The notes below the pieces were generated by a model. It was not told where the DNA came from, ran no database searches, and worked only from the letters and a program-made list of their open reading frames with translations. DNA of 64,000 nucleotides from an uncultured Eubacteriales bacterium (GTDB lineage Bacteria; Bacillota; Clostridia; Christensenellales; Aristaeellaceae). The position numbers and the translations under genes were made by a program. This document shows positions 1 through 7,563 of the stretch, one piece after another (the first letter of the stretch is position 1; each line of letters starts with the position of its first letter). The stretch covers positions 1-64,000 of the forward strand of contig CACWHI010000004.1 of assembly GCA_902760595.1 (NCBI GenBank). The letters run 5' to 3'.

Positions 1-106
1 GGATCGCAGTAGCCAGATTCGATCCGACACCTTCAATTCCTATCTTTGCCAATATTGATGTCAGTGCGGCAAAGATTGCCGAACCAAGCGCTAATAAAAG
101 CCACAT
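1..106 (-). CDS. EamA/DMT-type transporter, N-terminal fragment (runs off the window edge)
   Basis: Only the first 35 codons are present; the gene continues beyond base 1. The start ATG (complement of 104-106) is preceded by a GAAGGAG ribosome binding site at 114-120. The peptide opens MWLLLALGSAIFAALTSILA, a hydrophobic helix with small residues typical of the first membrane segment of short EamA-family (drug/metabolite transporter) proteins. Substrate cannot be told. It is codirectional with the small genes upstream, but about 55 bp separate it from the next gene, so it may have its own promoter. The family assignment rests on the N-terminus only. Confidence 0.6.
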   Translation of the reverse strand, partial: MWLLLALGSAIFAALTSILAKIGIEGVGSNLATAI

Positions 107-162
107 AGTGATACTCCTTCAAATCCCGAGTTGTCGTCCTGACATTCAAATCACAGTTCGAT

Positions 163-567
163 TCATTTTGCATACTTCCCATAGCACCACACTGCGATCT
201 CTGTAATCAAATTTTCCGGCAACGGTTTGGTATAGGGCAGCCGGATCGTGCCCTTACTCACATCATAATCCGCCAGTTTCTCAGCGAAAATCGTGGTTGC
301 TTCTCCGCCCGGATAGAGTCCCAGATGCTTTTTCGCCGCCGCAAAGTGAATGAGGTTCTGGCCTTTCCAGTATGTTGGCATACTCCACGAGATCTTCTCC
401 TGTGCTCCCGGAATAGCGCTGCGGATGATCCGGCGGACTTCATTCAGGTACGCTCTGACGTTTTCATCCTGTTCTTCAATGTACTGATCTACTGTTTCAA
501 TCTTGCCGCAGTAATGACCCTGTCCTTCACGGCTGAAGCTCCGACCGCATTTCGGGCATTTCCACAT
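163..567 (-). CDS. DUF1801-type (YdhG-like) protein with N-terminal zinc ribbon
   Basis: 134 residues. The N-terminus holds CPKCG followed by an H and C (residues about 4-20), a likely zinc-binding ribbon. The rest matches the DUF1801/YdhG fold: a helical region with IEEQDENVRAYLNEVRRIIR, then ISWSMPTYW, a hydrophobic NLIHFAAAKKHLGLYP strand pair and the closing IRLPYTKPLPENLITEIA. Members of this family are small cytoplasmic proteins of uncertain function (one Bacillus member was described as a frataxin-like iron chaperone). It lies 4 bp downstream of the DUF1905 gene in a probable operon with DUF1905 and DUF2200 genes, families often found together. Confidence 0.8.
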   Translation of the reverse strand: MWKCPKCGRSFSREGQGHYCGKIETVDQYIEEQDENVRAYLNEVRRIIRSAIPGAQEKISWSMPTYWKGQNLIHFAAAKKHLGLYPGGEATTIFAEKLADYDVSKGTIRLPYTKPLPENLITEIAVWCYGKYAK

Positions 568-571
568 ATTC

Positions 572-862
572 TTATTCCTCCGCCTCGATCACCACTCGGA
601 TCGTGTCGCCATCATGTTTGTTCAGTTTGTTCCGGATCGCCTTCAGTACGCCGATAATATAGCAGACAGAACCGTCCGTATTCTTCACCCCCATATTGAC
701 GATGCTTCCGTCATATGGGATGCCGTCAAACAGTGCATGAACCTTCACACGTCCCTTTCCGAATTCTTCCCGTATATCCCATGGAAAGATCACATAAGCA
801 CCGCCGTTATCATCCAGCTCATAGAGAACCGCATCATATTCATATCGTTTCCCGTTATTCAT
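572..862 (-). CDS. DUF1905 domain protein
   Basis: 96 residues with the DUF1905 pattern: a beta-barrel opening (YEYDAVLYELDDNGGAYVIFPWDI), then a GRVKVHALFDGIPYDGSIV core and a C-terminal IGVLKAIRNKLNKHDGDTIRVVIE segment. The family is small, cytoplasmic and of unknown biochemical role, frequently fused or adjacent to YdeI/OmpD-associated and DUF1801 proteins. The start codon overlaps the stop of the upstream DUF2200 gene by 4 bp (ATGA), which shows translational coupling. Function beyond the family name is not known. Confidence 0.8.
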   Translation of the reverse strand: MNNGKRYEYDAVLYELDDNGGAYVIFPWDIREEFGKGRVKVHALFDGIPYDGSIVNMGVKNTDGSVCYIIGVLKAIRNKLNKHDGDTIRVVIEAEE

Positions 863-1194
863 CGCAGCACCTTTTCCAGCGGCCTGCCCTTCGCCAGCTC
901 ATCCACCAGCTTGTCCAGCCAGCGCACCTTCTGCATCATGGGATCTTCGATCGTTTCCACTTGCACTCCGCATACCTTTCCTTTGATCAGTTCTGCCCTC
1001 GGATTCATGGCAGGTGCCTGCTTGAAAAAATCTCCGTAGGTCATTTCCTGATCAACCTGATCCATATCGTATCCGGTCAGCCATTTTATGGCGGTATCCA
1101 GTTCTTCCTTTGACCGGCCTTTACGCTCCACTTTCTGAAGCAACAACGGATAGATTTTTGAAACCTTCATGTCAAAAATGCTCTGTCGTGCCAT
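859..1194 (-). CDS. DUF2200 family protein
   Basis: 111 residues. The features of DUF2200 are all visible: MKVSKIYPLLLQKVERKGRS near the start, an IKWLTGY motif about residue 40, then GDFFKQAPAMNP and a C-terminal helix with VRWLDKLVDELAKGRPLEKVLR. Function unknown; the protein has no signal peptide or membrane segment and is presumably cytoplasmic. The 5' end overlaps the small gene at 1167-1376 by 28 bp and the 3' end overlaps the DUF1905 gene by 4 bp, so all are probably one transcript. Confidence 0.85.
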   Translation of the reverse strand: MARQSIFDMKVSKIYPLLLQKVERKGRSKEELDTAIKWLTGYDMDQVDQEMTYGDFFKQAPAMNPRAELIKGKVCGVQVETIEDPMMQKVRWLDKLVDELAKGRPLEKVLR

Positions 1195-1376
1195 AGTGTC
1201 CCTCTTCTAAATAAGTCTGCTTCGATTCTTTCCTTAACGATCATCCATTCATCCTCGGAAATCTCCTTATGCTCAAAGCGCTGGATATCAGCGAACAGAT
1301 CATCACGCAGGGCAAGAAGTTCTTCATATGATTTTTTCCTGTGTTGGGATATGAATCCCTCCGGGCTTATCATCAT
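1167..1376 (-). CDS. small hypothetical protein
   Basis: 69 residues, acidic and helical, beginning MMISPEGFISQHRKKSYEEL; I recognise the opening as a recurrent pattern in small clostridial proteins but cannot name a function. No membrane segment or signal peptide. Its start ATGATG abuts the downstream edge of a 63-bp tandem duplication (1373-1498), so the duplication has rewritten its upstream sequence: where it probably once overlapped the stop of the preceding short ORF, it now has a duplicated copy of that ORF's 3' end as its leader. The 3' end overlaps the DUF2200 gene. Real gene likely, but the C-terminus may be altered. Confidence 0.55.
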   Translation of the reverse strand: MMISPEGFISQHRKKSYEELLALRDDLFADIQRFEHKEISEDEWMIVKERIEADLFRRGTLWHDRAFLT

Positions 1377-1498
1377 TTGCTTTTGTTTCCTTCCCGCTTT
1401 TTATATGTCAGCTCCACGTCATAGCCGAGCTCGTCTCATTTGCTTTTGTTTCCTTCCCGCTTTTTATATGTCAGCTCCACGTCATAGCCGAGCTCGTC
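1373..1498. repeat. perfect 63-bp tandem duplication (two copies)
   Basis: Bases 1373-1435 and 1436-1498 are identical. Each copy starts TCATTTGCTTTTG and ends GAGCTCGTC on the plus strand. The unit is 21 codons long and so preserves frame: on the minus strand it encodes the last 20 residues plus stop of the short ORF at 1436-1558, followed by an in-frame untranslated copy that also ends in TGA. A recent duplication, slippage event or assembly artefact would all look like this. Confidence 0.95.
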
Positions 1499-1558
1499 AA
1501 TCATTTTTATAAAGGTTTTATTGACGATCTGCTCCCGGCCCTTGGTAATGCGGTTCAT
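1436..1558 (-). pseudogene. 40-codon ORF, probable remnant of a regulator
   Basis: Reads MNRITKGREQIVNKTFIKMI followed by DELGYDVELTYKKREGNKSK and stop. Its ATG overlaps the stop codon of the RNA methyltransferase gene (ATGA). The sequence looks like the C-terminal part of a small DNA-binding or antitoxin-like regulator lacking its helix-turn-helix, but I cannot name the family with certainty. The second half is duplicated directly downstream (1373-1435) after the stop codon. It could be a truncated regulator left at the 3' end of the methyltransferase gene, or a genuine mini-protein translated by coupling. Confidence 0.4.
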
Positions 1559-2694
1559 TTATGTGTTAGTAAACATACCGTCTCCACATGTTCCGTTTGC
1601 GGAAACAGATCATACGGCCAGACAGGAGAAGCGCTGTAACCCGATTTGATGAGCTCCACGATATCCCTGTGCTGTGTTTGCGGATTACATGAGATATATA
1701 TGATTTTCGAGGGCCGGGCCTGACGAAGCGCAGCCAGCATGCCTGTACTCAGGCCTTCGCGGGGTGGGTCCAGCAGCACTGTGTCCGCGTTGATTCTGCT
1801 TTGTGCCAGAACACTTGCCGCGTCCCCCCGCTCAAACCTGATATTCTTGATGTCATTAGCGTCAGCGATCCGCTTCGCCAGGCGGACCGCGGAGGGATTC
1901 TGCTCGATACCGATGACCTGCTTTGCCTTCGGCGCGGCAAGCATTCCGATCAGTCCGATGCCGCAGTACGCGTCCACCACTGTTTCTGAGCCGCGCAGAT
2001 CAGCCAGCTCGATCGCTTTTTGATACAGGCGCTCTGCCATAAGTGTGTTGACCTGGTAAAACGCGCGCGACGACAGGAAGACGCGCAGGCCGCACATCTC
2101 GTCTTCGATCACCGGCGAGCCGTCGAGCAGCCGCTCCTCGAAGCCGAGCACCGCGCTGCCTGGACGGCTGTTGATATTCTGTACAACGCCGCGGACCGAA
2201 GGCATTTTTGCCCGAAGCTCACGCGCGATCATCATGCCGTCCGGCAGCTCTGGCCCGGCGGTGACCAGCGTGACCAGCGCCTGGCCTGTCCGAGCCGCGA
2301 AACGCACCTGAATAAAGCGCAAAGTACCGGTATGCTTTCGCTCATCCCAGGAAAGTACATGATGCTCGTTCAGGATCGTTCTGGCCGCGTTGACGATTTG
2401 CACCGCGTCTGCGTTTTCGAGCAGGCAGTCGTCCTGGCGCAATACGTAGTGCGTTCCATAGACGTATTGACCCGTCAGCAAACCCTCCCGGTCATGTGAA
2501 ACCGCAGAAATGATCTTATTCCGGTACCGGAACGGGTTCTCCATACCGCGGATCGGCATCACACGGTCAAACAATTCTTCGAGGCGCTTCTGTTTGTGCT
2601 TCAGCTGGCTTTCATACGGCACGCTGAGGCGCGTACACCCGCCGCAGCGCTTTTCCTGTAATGGGCAATGAGGCATGTGCTGTATCCCTGCCAT
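1555..2694 (-). CDS. class I SAM-dependent 23S rRNA (uracil-5-)-methyltransferase, RlmD/RumA-like
   Basis: About 379 residues. Methylates C5 of a uridine in RNA, most likely 23S rRNA. Near the N-terminus, C10, C17 and C20 (CPLQEKRCGGC) are the iron-sulfur cluster cysteines of the RumA group. The C-terminal Rossmann domain has VVDAYCGIGLIGMLA (SAM binding), LDPPREGLS, and YISCNP with the catalytic cysteine near 336. The family's N-terminal TRAM domain is missing, as in many compact Firmicute members. The reading frame is open much further upstream, but that part overlaps the flavoprotein gene; I chose the ATG at 2694, 5 bp after that gene's stop, with AAGAAG before it. ATG at 2676 is an alternative. 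Confidence 0.88.
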   Translation of the reverse strand: MAGIQHMPHCPLQEKRCGGCTRLSVPYESQLKHKQKRLEELFDRVMPIRGMENPFRYRNKIISAVSHDREGLLTGQYVYGTHYVLRQDDCLLENADAVQIVNAARTILNEHHVLSWDERKHTGTLRFIQVRFAARTGQALVTLVTAGPELPDGMMIARELRAKMPSVRGVVQNINSRPGSAVLGFEERLLDGSPVIEDEMCGLRVFLSSRAFYQVNTLMAERLYQKAIELADLRGSETVVDAYCGIGLIGMLAAPKAKQVIGIEQNPSAVRLAKRIADANDIKNIRFERGDAASVLAQSRINADTVLLDPPREGLSTGMLAALRQARPSKIIYISCNPQTQHRDIVELIKSGYSASPVWPYDLFPQTEHVETVCLLTHK

Positions 2695-2699
2695 TCTTC

Positions 2700-3920
2700 T
2701 TATGATTGTTTTGCGGCGGACCGCCCGGCGATCATGCCGCTCGCAAAGGCAAATTGTAGATTGAAACCGCCGCAGTCGCCGTCCACGTTCAGCATTTCCC
2801 CCGCCAGATACAGATGAGGCGTCATTTTGGAAGCCATCGTGCGCGGTTCGACCTCTTCCGTGCGGATCCCGCCGCAGGTGATCTGCGCCTGTGCCATCGG
2901 CCGCACGCCCGTCACCTGGAGGCGCAGATCGGTGAGGAACTGGGCGGCTGCGCGACCGCTCTCCGTGGGGCATACCGAAGCGAGGGCATCCGGGATCAGG
3001 CCCGTCAGAAAGCTTTGCCTGCCAAGCCGCTGAATGCGTTCGTTCAGCAGATCGAGCGTTTTCAAATATGAGTCCTTCACCGGAAAGGGATTCCGGGTAT
3101 AAGCCCGGTTTTCCTGGAAAAAAATCGGCGAAAAATCCATGGACAGTTCAGGTACTTTATTCTGTTGCAAAAGCTCCTGTGTTGCCCGCGCAAGCTGCAT
3201 CGCGCAGATGCCGCTGACGCCGTAATCGGCAAACAGGACTTCCCCAGCGCTGGAGGCAGCCACTCTGTCGTCAGATGTCAGCTTCAGCCGGGCGGGTACG
3301 CGCAGGCCGTTCAAACGCTTCAGATTTCCCAGTTTGACCTCCAGTGGCGCCAGACCGGCAAAAAGCCTTATGCACCGGTGGCGCAGACCAGTCGCAAGCG
3401 TATAATCCTCCTCGCGGTTGCCCAGGCCGCCGCCCGCCAGCCCGCCCGTCGCAAGAATCACACGGTCCGCAGGATAAGACGTTCCGTCAGCTGTTATGAT
3501 CTTGAAGCCGTTATCCTCTTTGAGGACTGTTTTCACGTCGCTGTCAGTCATGGTTTTGACGCGCAGCTTTTTCAGTTGGTTTGTCAGAACGTTCAGGACG
3601 CTGGCCGCCTGCTGGGCAGAGGGATAGATCCGTCCCTCCGGGTCGGTATACTGGCGGAGACCCCATTCATTCAGCCGCTCCAATACCGCGGCGGTTGGGC
3701 AGGCTTCCAGCACCCTCGTGGCAAATGCGGGATCGCCGAAATATACGGGCTTCCCTGTATTTGCCAGATTGCATCGGCCGTTCCCGGTGGCAAGCAGTTT
3801 TTTCCCCGGCTTGCTGCGGCGTTCGAGCAGCGTCACGTCCGCCCCCTTCTCCGCTGCCGTGATCGCCGCCGCCATCCCCGCCGGACCACCGCCCACAACC
3901 AGCACTCTGATCTCAGTCAT
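2700..3920 (-). CDS. BaiN/HI0933-family FAD-dependent oxidoreductase
   Basis: 406 residues. The N-terminal dinucleotide-binding motif VVGGGPAGMAAAITAAEKGADVTLLER marks an FAD site, followed by the family signature GKKLLATGNGRCNLANT. The middle holds VILATGGLAGGGLGNREEDY, and the C-terminus has the second FAD contact LAGEMLNVDGDCGGFNLQFAFASG. These proteins are conserved soluble flavoproteins; a few act on steroids or in anaerobic metabolism, but for most the substrate is unknown, so the role here stays open. It precedes the RNA methyltransferase by 5 bp and probably shares its transcript. Confidence 0.9.
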   Translation of the reverse strand: MTEIRVLVVGGGPAGMAAAITAAEKGADVTLLERRSKPGKKLLATGNGRCNLANTGKPVYFGDPAFATRVLEACPTAAVLERLNEWGLRQYTDPEGRIYPSAQQAASVLNVLTNQLKKLRVKTMTDSDVKTVLKEDNGFKIITADGTSYPADRVILATGGLAGGGLGNREEDYTLATGLRHRCIRLFAGLAPLEVKLGNLKRLNGLRVPARLKLTSDDRVAASSAGEVLFADYGVSGICAMQLARATQELLQQNKVPELSMDFSPIFFQENRAYTRNPFPVKDSYLKTLDLLNERIQRLGRQSFLTGLIPDALASVCPTESGRAAAQFLTDLRLQVTGVRPMAQAQITCGGIRTEEVEPRTMASKMTPHLYLAGEMLNVDGDCGGFNLQFAFASGMIAGRSAAKQS

Positions 3921-3964
3921 TCCGATTCCCCGTTATCGCTTCTCATCCGATCCATGTGCAACAA

Positions 3965-3994
3965 GCTCCGTCCCCGGCATACCGGGAACGGAGC
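3965..3994 (-). terminator. strong inverted repeat, probable terminator of the parvulin gene
   Basis: Stem GCTCCGTTCCCGG / CCGGGGACGGAGC (13 pairs including one G-U) with a TATG loop lies between the stop of the parvulin gene (4033) and the start of the flavoprotein gene (3920). On the minus strand it is followed by TTGTTG, only a weak U-tract; on the plus strand a TTTTT run follows 10 nt later. Position and stem strength suggest a terminator or transcript-end hairpin. Confidence 0.55.
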
Positions 3995-4032
3995 AAGTCT
4001 CGTTTTTATGGCTATACAGTCACTGTGGGTGA

Positions 4033-5844
4033 TCAATTCTGCTCTCCATCCGCTGGAGCTTCTACCGTTTCCTCTGCGTCATCCGCGCCGTCGGCAAAGT
4101 CGATCGACACCTCGCTCGCGGCTCCCTCAAGCTCAGCGATCACAGCGGTTTCCTTCACGATTTCAGCGGTGGCTTCTTTTTCGGTGATCGCTTTTTCAGC
4201 GATATCATAACGCTTGTCTTCAAGCAGCGTCTCAGCCAATTCAGCGTAAAGCTCGTCAGTCAGTTCAGCAGTTCCTCCGGGAACATCCGCCATATAGTAG
4301 AGGATATGCACGCCGTTGCTGCCCATGACCGGTTTGGAGTGATCGCCCGGCTTCGCCATCTCCTCGGAGAAAGCGGCATCGCGGAACGCGGGATCCCACA
4401 TGATGCTTTCAGGATGCACCAGGTAGCCCTCCGTATAATCGAGACCCGGATCCTCGTTGTATTCCTTGGCTACGGCAGCAAACTCTTCTCCGCTGCCCAG
4501 CCGGTTCTCGATCTCGTCAACGGTCTTCTGCAGGCTCGCGATCGCGATCGCGTCCAGCGCCTTTTTCATGTCCGCAGCGTAATCGGCGGCATTATTGGCC
4601 TTCATCTGCTCGAGGAGCGCGACCGCCTTGTCATACTCCGCCTTCATCGCCTCGTTGCCGTCGATCAGCATATCCTCCAGAGCGGTCCTGATTTTCTCCA
4701 GAGGATCAGCTTCAGGCTCCTGGGTCGTCGCGGGGGCCTGAGTTTCCGCAGCTTCCTGGACAGGACCCTGCTCCTCGGCTTCGGCCGTCTCCTGCGGCTC
4801 GTTGACGTCTTCGGCAGCTTCCTCGCCCTCTTCGATAGCTTCCGGCGTGATCTCTTCCAGCGCCGCCGTGGCGGTCTGGTAGGCTGTCATCACCTTGTCG
4901 TCCAGCCGCATCAGGATATGCAGAACACGGCGATAGCCTTCCGGTGTATACATGAATTCATGACCCATGTACATCTGATACAGCTCGTACATGTCCACCT
5001 GGCCATTGATCTCGGCCTTCTCGGATGCGGCCACGTTTTCAAGATACGCCTGCACTTCTTCGCGGGTCACGCTGTCCGCGCTGGCCAGAGACGCGAGATA
5101 GCGGTTCTGCGCCTCCTGCTCGGACAGGCTCTGTGCCAGAGTATCCTGGCTGTATCCCATGGAATTGAAATACTGTTCAGCCTGGGTCCTGAGCTGCGCC
5201 CGCGCTTCTTCCGTATCTTCGGTCAGGTAATTCGTCACGTAATTCTGAATCGCGTTCTCCCAGGAAGTAGCCGCTTCCGCCTGGAAGCCCGCCTTTTCCT
5301 CATCGGTGAACTGATTGAACCCGCCCTCGGCGATGACTTCCTTGAGCAGCTGGGTCTGGATGATGATGTCAAGGACCTGAGAATAAGTGACGTCATATCC
5401 CTGACCGGTATAATAATTATAAGCTTCCTGCAGCTCAGACATATACAGCCTGGTGCCGTTGACAGTCGCGACCACCTGATCATCAGCCGATGCTGTTTCA
5501 TCCGTTTTCTGTGCGGCTTCCTCTTCCACAGCCTTTGCCGCCGCCTCTTCCTCGGCTTTCTTCAGCGCCTCCTCAGCGGCTTTCGCCGCTTCATCGGCTG
5601 CCTTTGCTGCCGCTTCTTCAGCGTCTTTCTTCACGGCTTCCAGTTCTTCCTGAGCTGATTTCGCTGCGGCTTCCGCGGCTTCTTTTGTCGATGCGATTTC
5701 CTGGTTCAGGCTCTCGATCTTAGACGTCAGTTCGTTAGCCTGCTTCTGCAGCTCGCCCTTCTGTCCGTTGAAAACGATACCAAATACCAGCGCAATGACC
5801 GCTATAATCGCCAGTGCGATCGACAGGATGTTTTGCTTCTTCAC
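4033..5844 (-). CDS. membrane-anchored parvulin-type peptidyl-prolyl isomerase (PrsA/SurA-like)
   Basis: 603 residues. A hydrophobic segment at 7-26 without lipobox is an N-terminal membrane anchor. Residues 30-115 form an Ala/Glu/Lys-rich coiled coil. Then comes a SurA/PrsA-type chaperone domain (about 122-300: VATVNGTRLYMSELQEAYNY). The parvulin domain starts at YRRVLHILM (304-312) but is interrupted by a roughly 125-residue Glu/Ala-rich insertion (about 315-440) before resuming at EFAAVAKEYNEDPG (454-467) and ending in GVHILYYMAD (511-520). It should fold or process exported proteins outside the membrane. It has its own promoter and a terminator, so it is monocistronic. Confidence 0.85.
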   Translation of the reverse strand: MKKQNILSIALAIIAVIALVFGIVFNGQKGELQKQANELTSKIESLNQEIASTKEAAEAAAKSAQEELEAVKKDAEEAAAKAADEAAKAAEEALKKAEEEAAAKAVEEEAAQKTDETASADDQVVATVNGTRLYMSELQEAYNYYTGQGYDVTYSQVLDIIIQTQLLKEVIAEGGFNQFTDEEKAGFQAEAATSWENAIQNYVTNYLTEDTEEARAQLRTQAEQYFNSMGYSQDTLAQSLSEQEAQNRYLASLASADSVTREEVQAYLENVAASEKAEINGQVDMYELYQMYMGHEFMYTPEGYRRVLHILMRLDDKVMTAYQTATAALEEITPEAIEEGEEAAEDVNEPQETAEAEEQGPVQEAAETQAPATTQEPEADPLEKIRTALEDMLIDGNEAMKAEYDKAVALLEQMKANNAADYAADMKKALDAIAIASLQKTVDEIENRLGSGEEFAAVAKEYNEDPGLDYTEGYLVHPESIMWDPAFRDAAFSEEMAKPGDHSKPVMGSNGVHILYYMADVPGGTAELTDELYAELAETLLEDKRYDIAEKAITEKEATAEIVKETAVIAELEGAASEVSIDFADGADDAEETVEAPADGEQN

Positions 5845-5895
5845 AGTAATACTTTCGACCTTTCTTACGGATTATCCCTCAAAATGGGCGTTGCT

Positions 5896-5924
5896 ATGAT
5901 AGCATAAATTTTATGAACATACAA
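5896..5924 (-). promoter_or_regulatory. sigma-70 promoter for the parvulin gene
   Basis: -35 TTGTAT (complement of 5919-5924), 17-nt spacer, -10 TATCAT (complement of 5896-5901). It lies about 50 bp upstream of the parvulin start codon. Confidence 0.65.
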
Positions 5925-5962
5925 TGAATTTTTCCGTGCGAAAATGAGAGCGCCTGAGGTGT

Positions 5963-7363
5963 TTACTCAAACCATCCATCGGGCAGGTACTTTTTCTGCG
6001 CGGTCAGCATATCCTCAAAGAGTGAACGTCCATCCTCGAGGGATACGCCTCCAAGCTGCGGGTCATTCATAAAGGCAGTAAATCCAAGCTTCCTGTCGCA
6101 GGACAGCGCAGCTTTGAGCGTGTTCTCCTGATTATATACATGCCGGGCAATCAGCGGCAGCAGATTGGAGGGCACATTGCCGGCGCTTACCGGGCTGATA
6201 CGGTTCGCACCGAACAGCGCGTTCGTCTCCACGACCGCGCCGACGGGGAGGTTCGGGATCTGGCCCCGGTTCGGGATATTGACATTGCTGACCAGATCGC
6301 CGAGACCCAGGACCGCTTTCAGCAACAGATGTCCTTCCTCGCCGGAGGTTTTCAGCGAGATGGGCTCCTCACCGGAGATCAGGCGGTCAGAGCGCTGCAG
6401 ACGGCGCTTCAGATCATCCTTTCTCCAGCTGACAGGTGTCAGTGTAAACTTCCAGTCCGCGGCTGTTTCGGGCGACTTCAGGTACCAGGGCGGCATGAAC
6501 TCCGCCAGATGCCGGTCACCAGCTGCGGCGATGGCGCCGTAGCGCAGGAAGAGATCGAATTTGACCCGGTGGGCGCAGCTGAAGTAGGAATTCATCCAGT
6601 TCCCGTCCTGACCGCCCTCATATCCCTTTTCCCAGTAGCGTTCAGCAAACTCACGGTAGATCGGCATCAGGTCAAGCCCCTGATAGCTGGCCTCGGTCAG
6701 CCATGTAAAATGATTGATGCCGGTCACCGTGGTGTAAAGCTCCTGCCGCGATACGCCAGGAATGCCGCGCATTTCCTCCAGCATGACGCAGAGCAGCTTC
6801 TGCGTGCCGAACACCTCGTGACAGCATCCGAACGCCCTGATCTCAGGAAAAACCTCATACAGCGTCCTGACACAGAGCGTCATGGGATTCGTGTAGTTGA
6901 TGACCCAGGCATCCGGAGAATAGTCGCGGATCGCCTCCGCGATCGTTACGAACATGGGGATCGTGCGCATCGCGCGCATAAAACCGCCTGGGCCAACCGT
7001 ATCGCCCACAGACTGATATACCCCAACACGCTCAGGCAGATGAACGTCGCTCTCCATCTCATCAAACGTGCCGGGCAGGATAGAGATCACCACAAAGTCC
7101 GCTCCCGTCAGCGCCGCCTGCAGGCTGTCCGAAACAGAATACCGCCACCGTGAAAGCGCGTCCGGATGCTCGCTGATCCTGCTGCCGATCACCCGGTTGC
7201 GCTCAGCGGCAGGGCGGTCGATGTCATAAAGCCGGACCTCGCCGCAGATGTCGCCGTCCATCGCCAGGTCTGTCATCAGTCCCCAGGCCCAGCCGCGCGA
7301 GCCTCCGCCGATGTACGCGATCTTCAGGTCGCGGGGATCCTTTGTGCCATGATAGTTCTCCAT
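5963..7363 (-). CDS. glycoside hydrolase family 4, possibly alpha-galacturonidase (LplD-like)
   Basis: 466 residues. GH4 enzymes cleave glycosides by an NAD- and Mn-dependent redox mechanism in the cytoplasm. Visible: the NAD motif IAYIGGGSRGWAW (15-27), NYTNP (156-160), the metal ligands C181 in FGCCHEVFG and H218 in TGINHFTW, and GDTVGPGGFMRAMR (120-133). The FGCCHEVFG and DTVGPGG segments resemble LplD, which acts on alpha-galacturonides, more than the MelA alpha-galactosidases; this is from memory and not decisive. It stands alone, with a near-consensus promoter and GAGGTGATG ribosome binding site, and no sugar transporter nearby. Confidence 0.88.
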   Translation of the reverse strand: MENYHGTKDPRDLKIAYIGGGSRGWAWGLMTDLAMDGDICGEVRLYDIDRPAAERNRVIGSRISEHPDALSRWRYSVSDSLQAALTGADFVVISILPGTFDEMESDVHLPERVGVYQSVGDTVGPGGFMRAMRTIPMFVTIAEAIRDYSPDAWVINYTNPMTLCVRTLYEVFPEIRAFGCCHEVFGTQKLLCVMLEEMRGIPGVSRQELYTTVTGINHFTWLTEASYQGLDLMPIYREFAERYWEKGYEGGQDGNWMNSYFSCAHRVKFDLFLRYGAIAAAGDRHLAEFMPPWYLKSPETAADWKFTLTPVSWRKDDLKRRLQRSDRLISGEEPISLKTSGEEGHLLLKAVLGLGDLVSNVNIPNRGQIPNLPVGAVVETNALFGANRISPVSAGNVPSNLLPLIARHVYNQENTLKAALSCDRKLGFTAFMNDPQLGGVSLEDGRSLFEDMLTAQKKYLPDGWFE

Positions 7364-7383
7364 TAATTCATCACCTCGTTACC

Positions 7384-7412
7384 AGTGTAATGCTCCGAAA
7401 TCTCCTTGTCAA
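7384..7412 (-). promoter_or_regulatory. near-consensus promoter for the GH4 gene
   Basis: -35 TTGACA (complement of 7407-7412), 17-nt spacer, -10 TACACT (complement of 7384-7389). It lies about 20 bp upstream of the start codon with the ribosome binding site GAGGTGA between. Confidence 0.75.
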
Positions 7413-7482
7413 TCATGTTTTATGGTTTTTTCAGAGGTCTTTTGCCGTTTTTCTGTGGAAAGCAATATTTCCGATACGTACT

Positions 7483-7510
7483 TGCGCCGGGAGGATGTTT
7501 CGCTTACAAT
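7483..7510 (+). promoter_or_regulatory. promoter for the TtcA-like gene
   Basis: -35 TTGCGC (7483-7488), 16-nt spacer, -10 TACAAT (7505-7510), 53 bp upstream of the start codon and divergent from the GH4 promoter. Confidence 0.55.
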
Positions 7511-7563
7511 TAACCGGATGGAATCTATTCCGTCAGACTACAGGAACGAGGTGCGTACGCTGA

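Noticed and set aside
2695-2973. N-terminal extension of the RNA methyltransferase frame
   Set aside because: The extra residues are Arg/Gly/His-rich and out of frame with the conserved C-terminal FAD motif of the flavoprotein gene, which clearly occupies this stretch.
3165-4187. 340-codon plus-strand frame opposite the flavoprotein gene
   Set aside because: It is antisense to a gene with clear FAD motifs and shows only the Arg/Pro/Gln-rich composition typical of a mirrored reading frame in GC-rich coding DNA.
4306-5658. 450-codon plus-strand frame opposite the parvulin gene
   Set aside because: Leu/Arg/Phe/His-rich reverse image of the Glu/Ala coiled coil; no ribosome binding site and no domain.
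7342-7563. 73-codon plus-strand frame between the GH4 and TtcA-like genes
   Set aside because: It spans the divergent promoter region, lacks a ribosome binding site and has no recognisable sequence.
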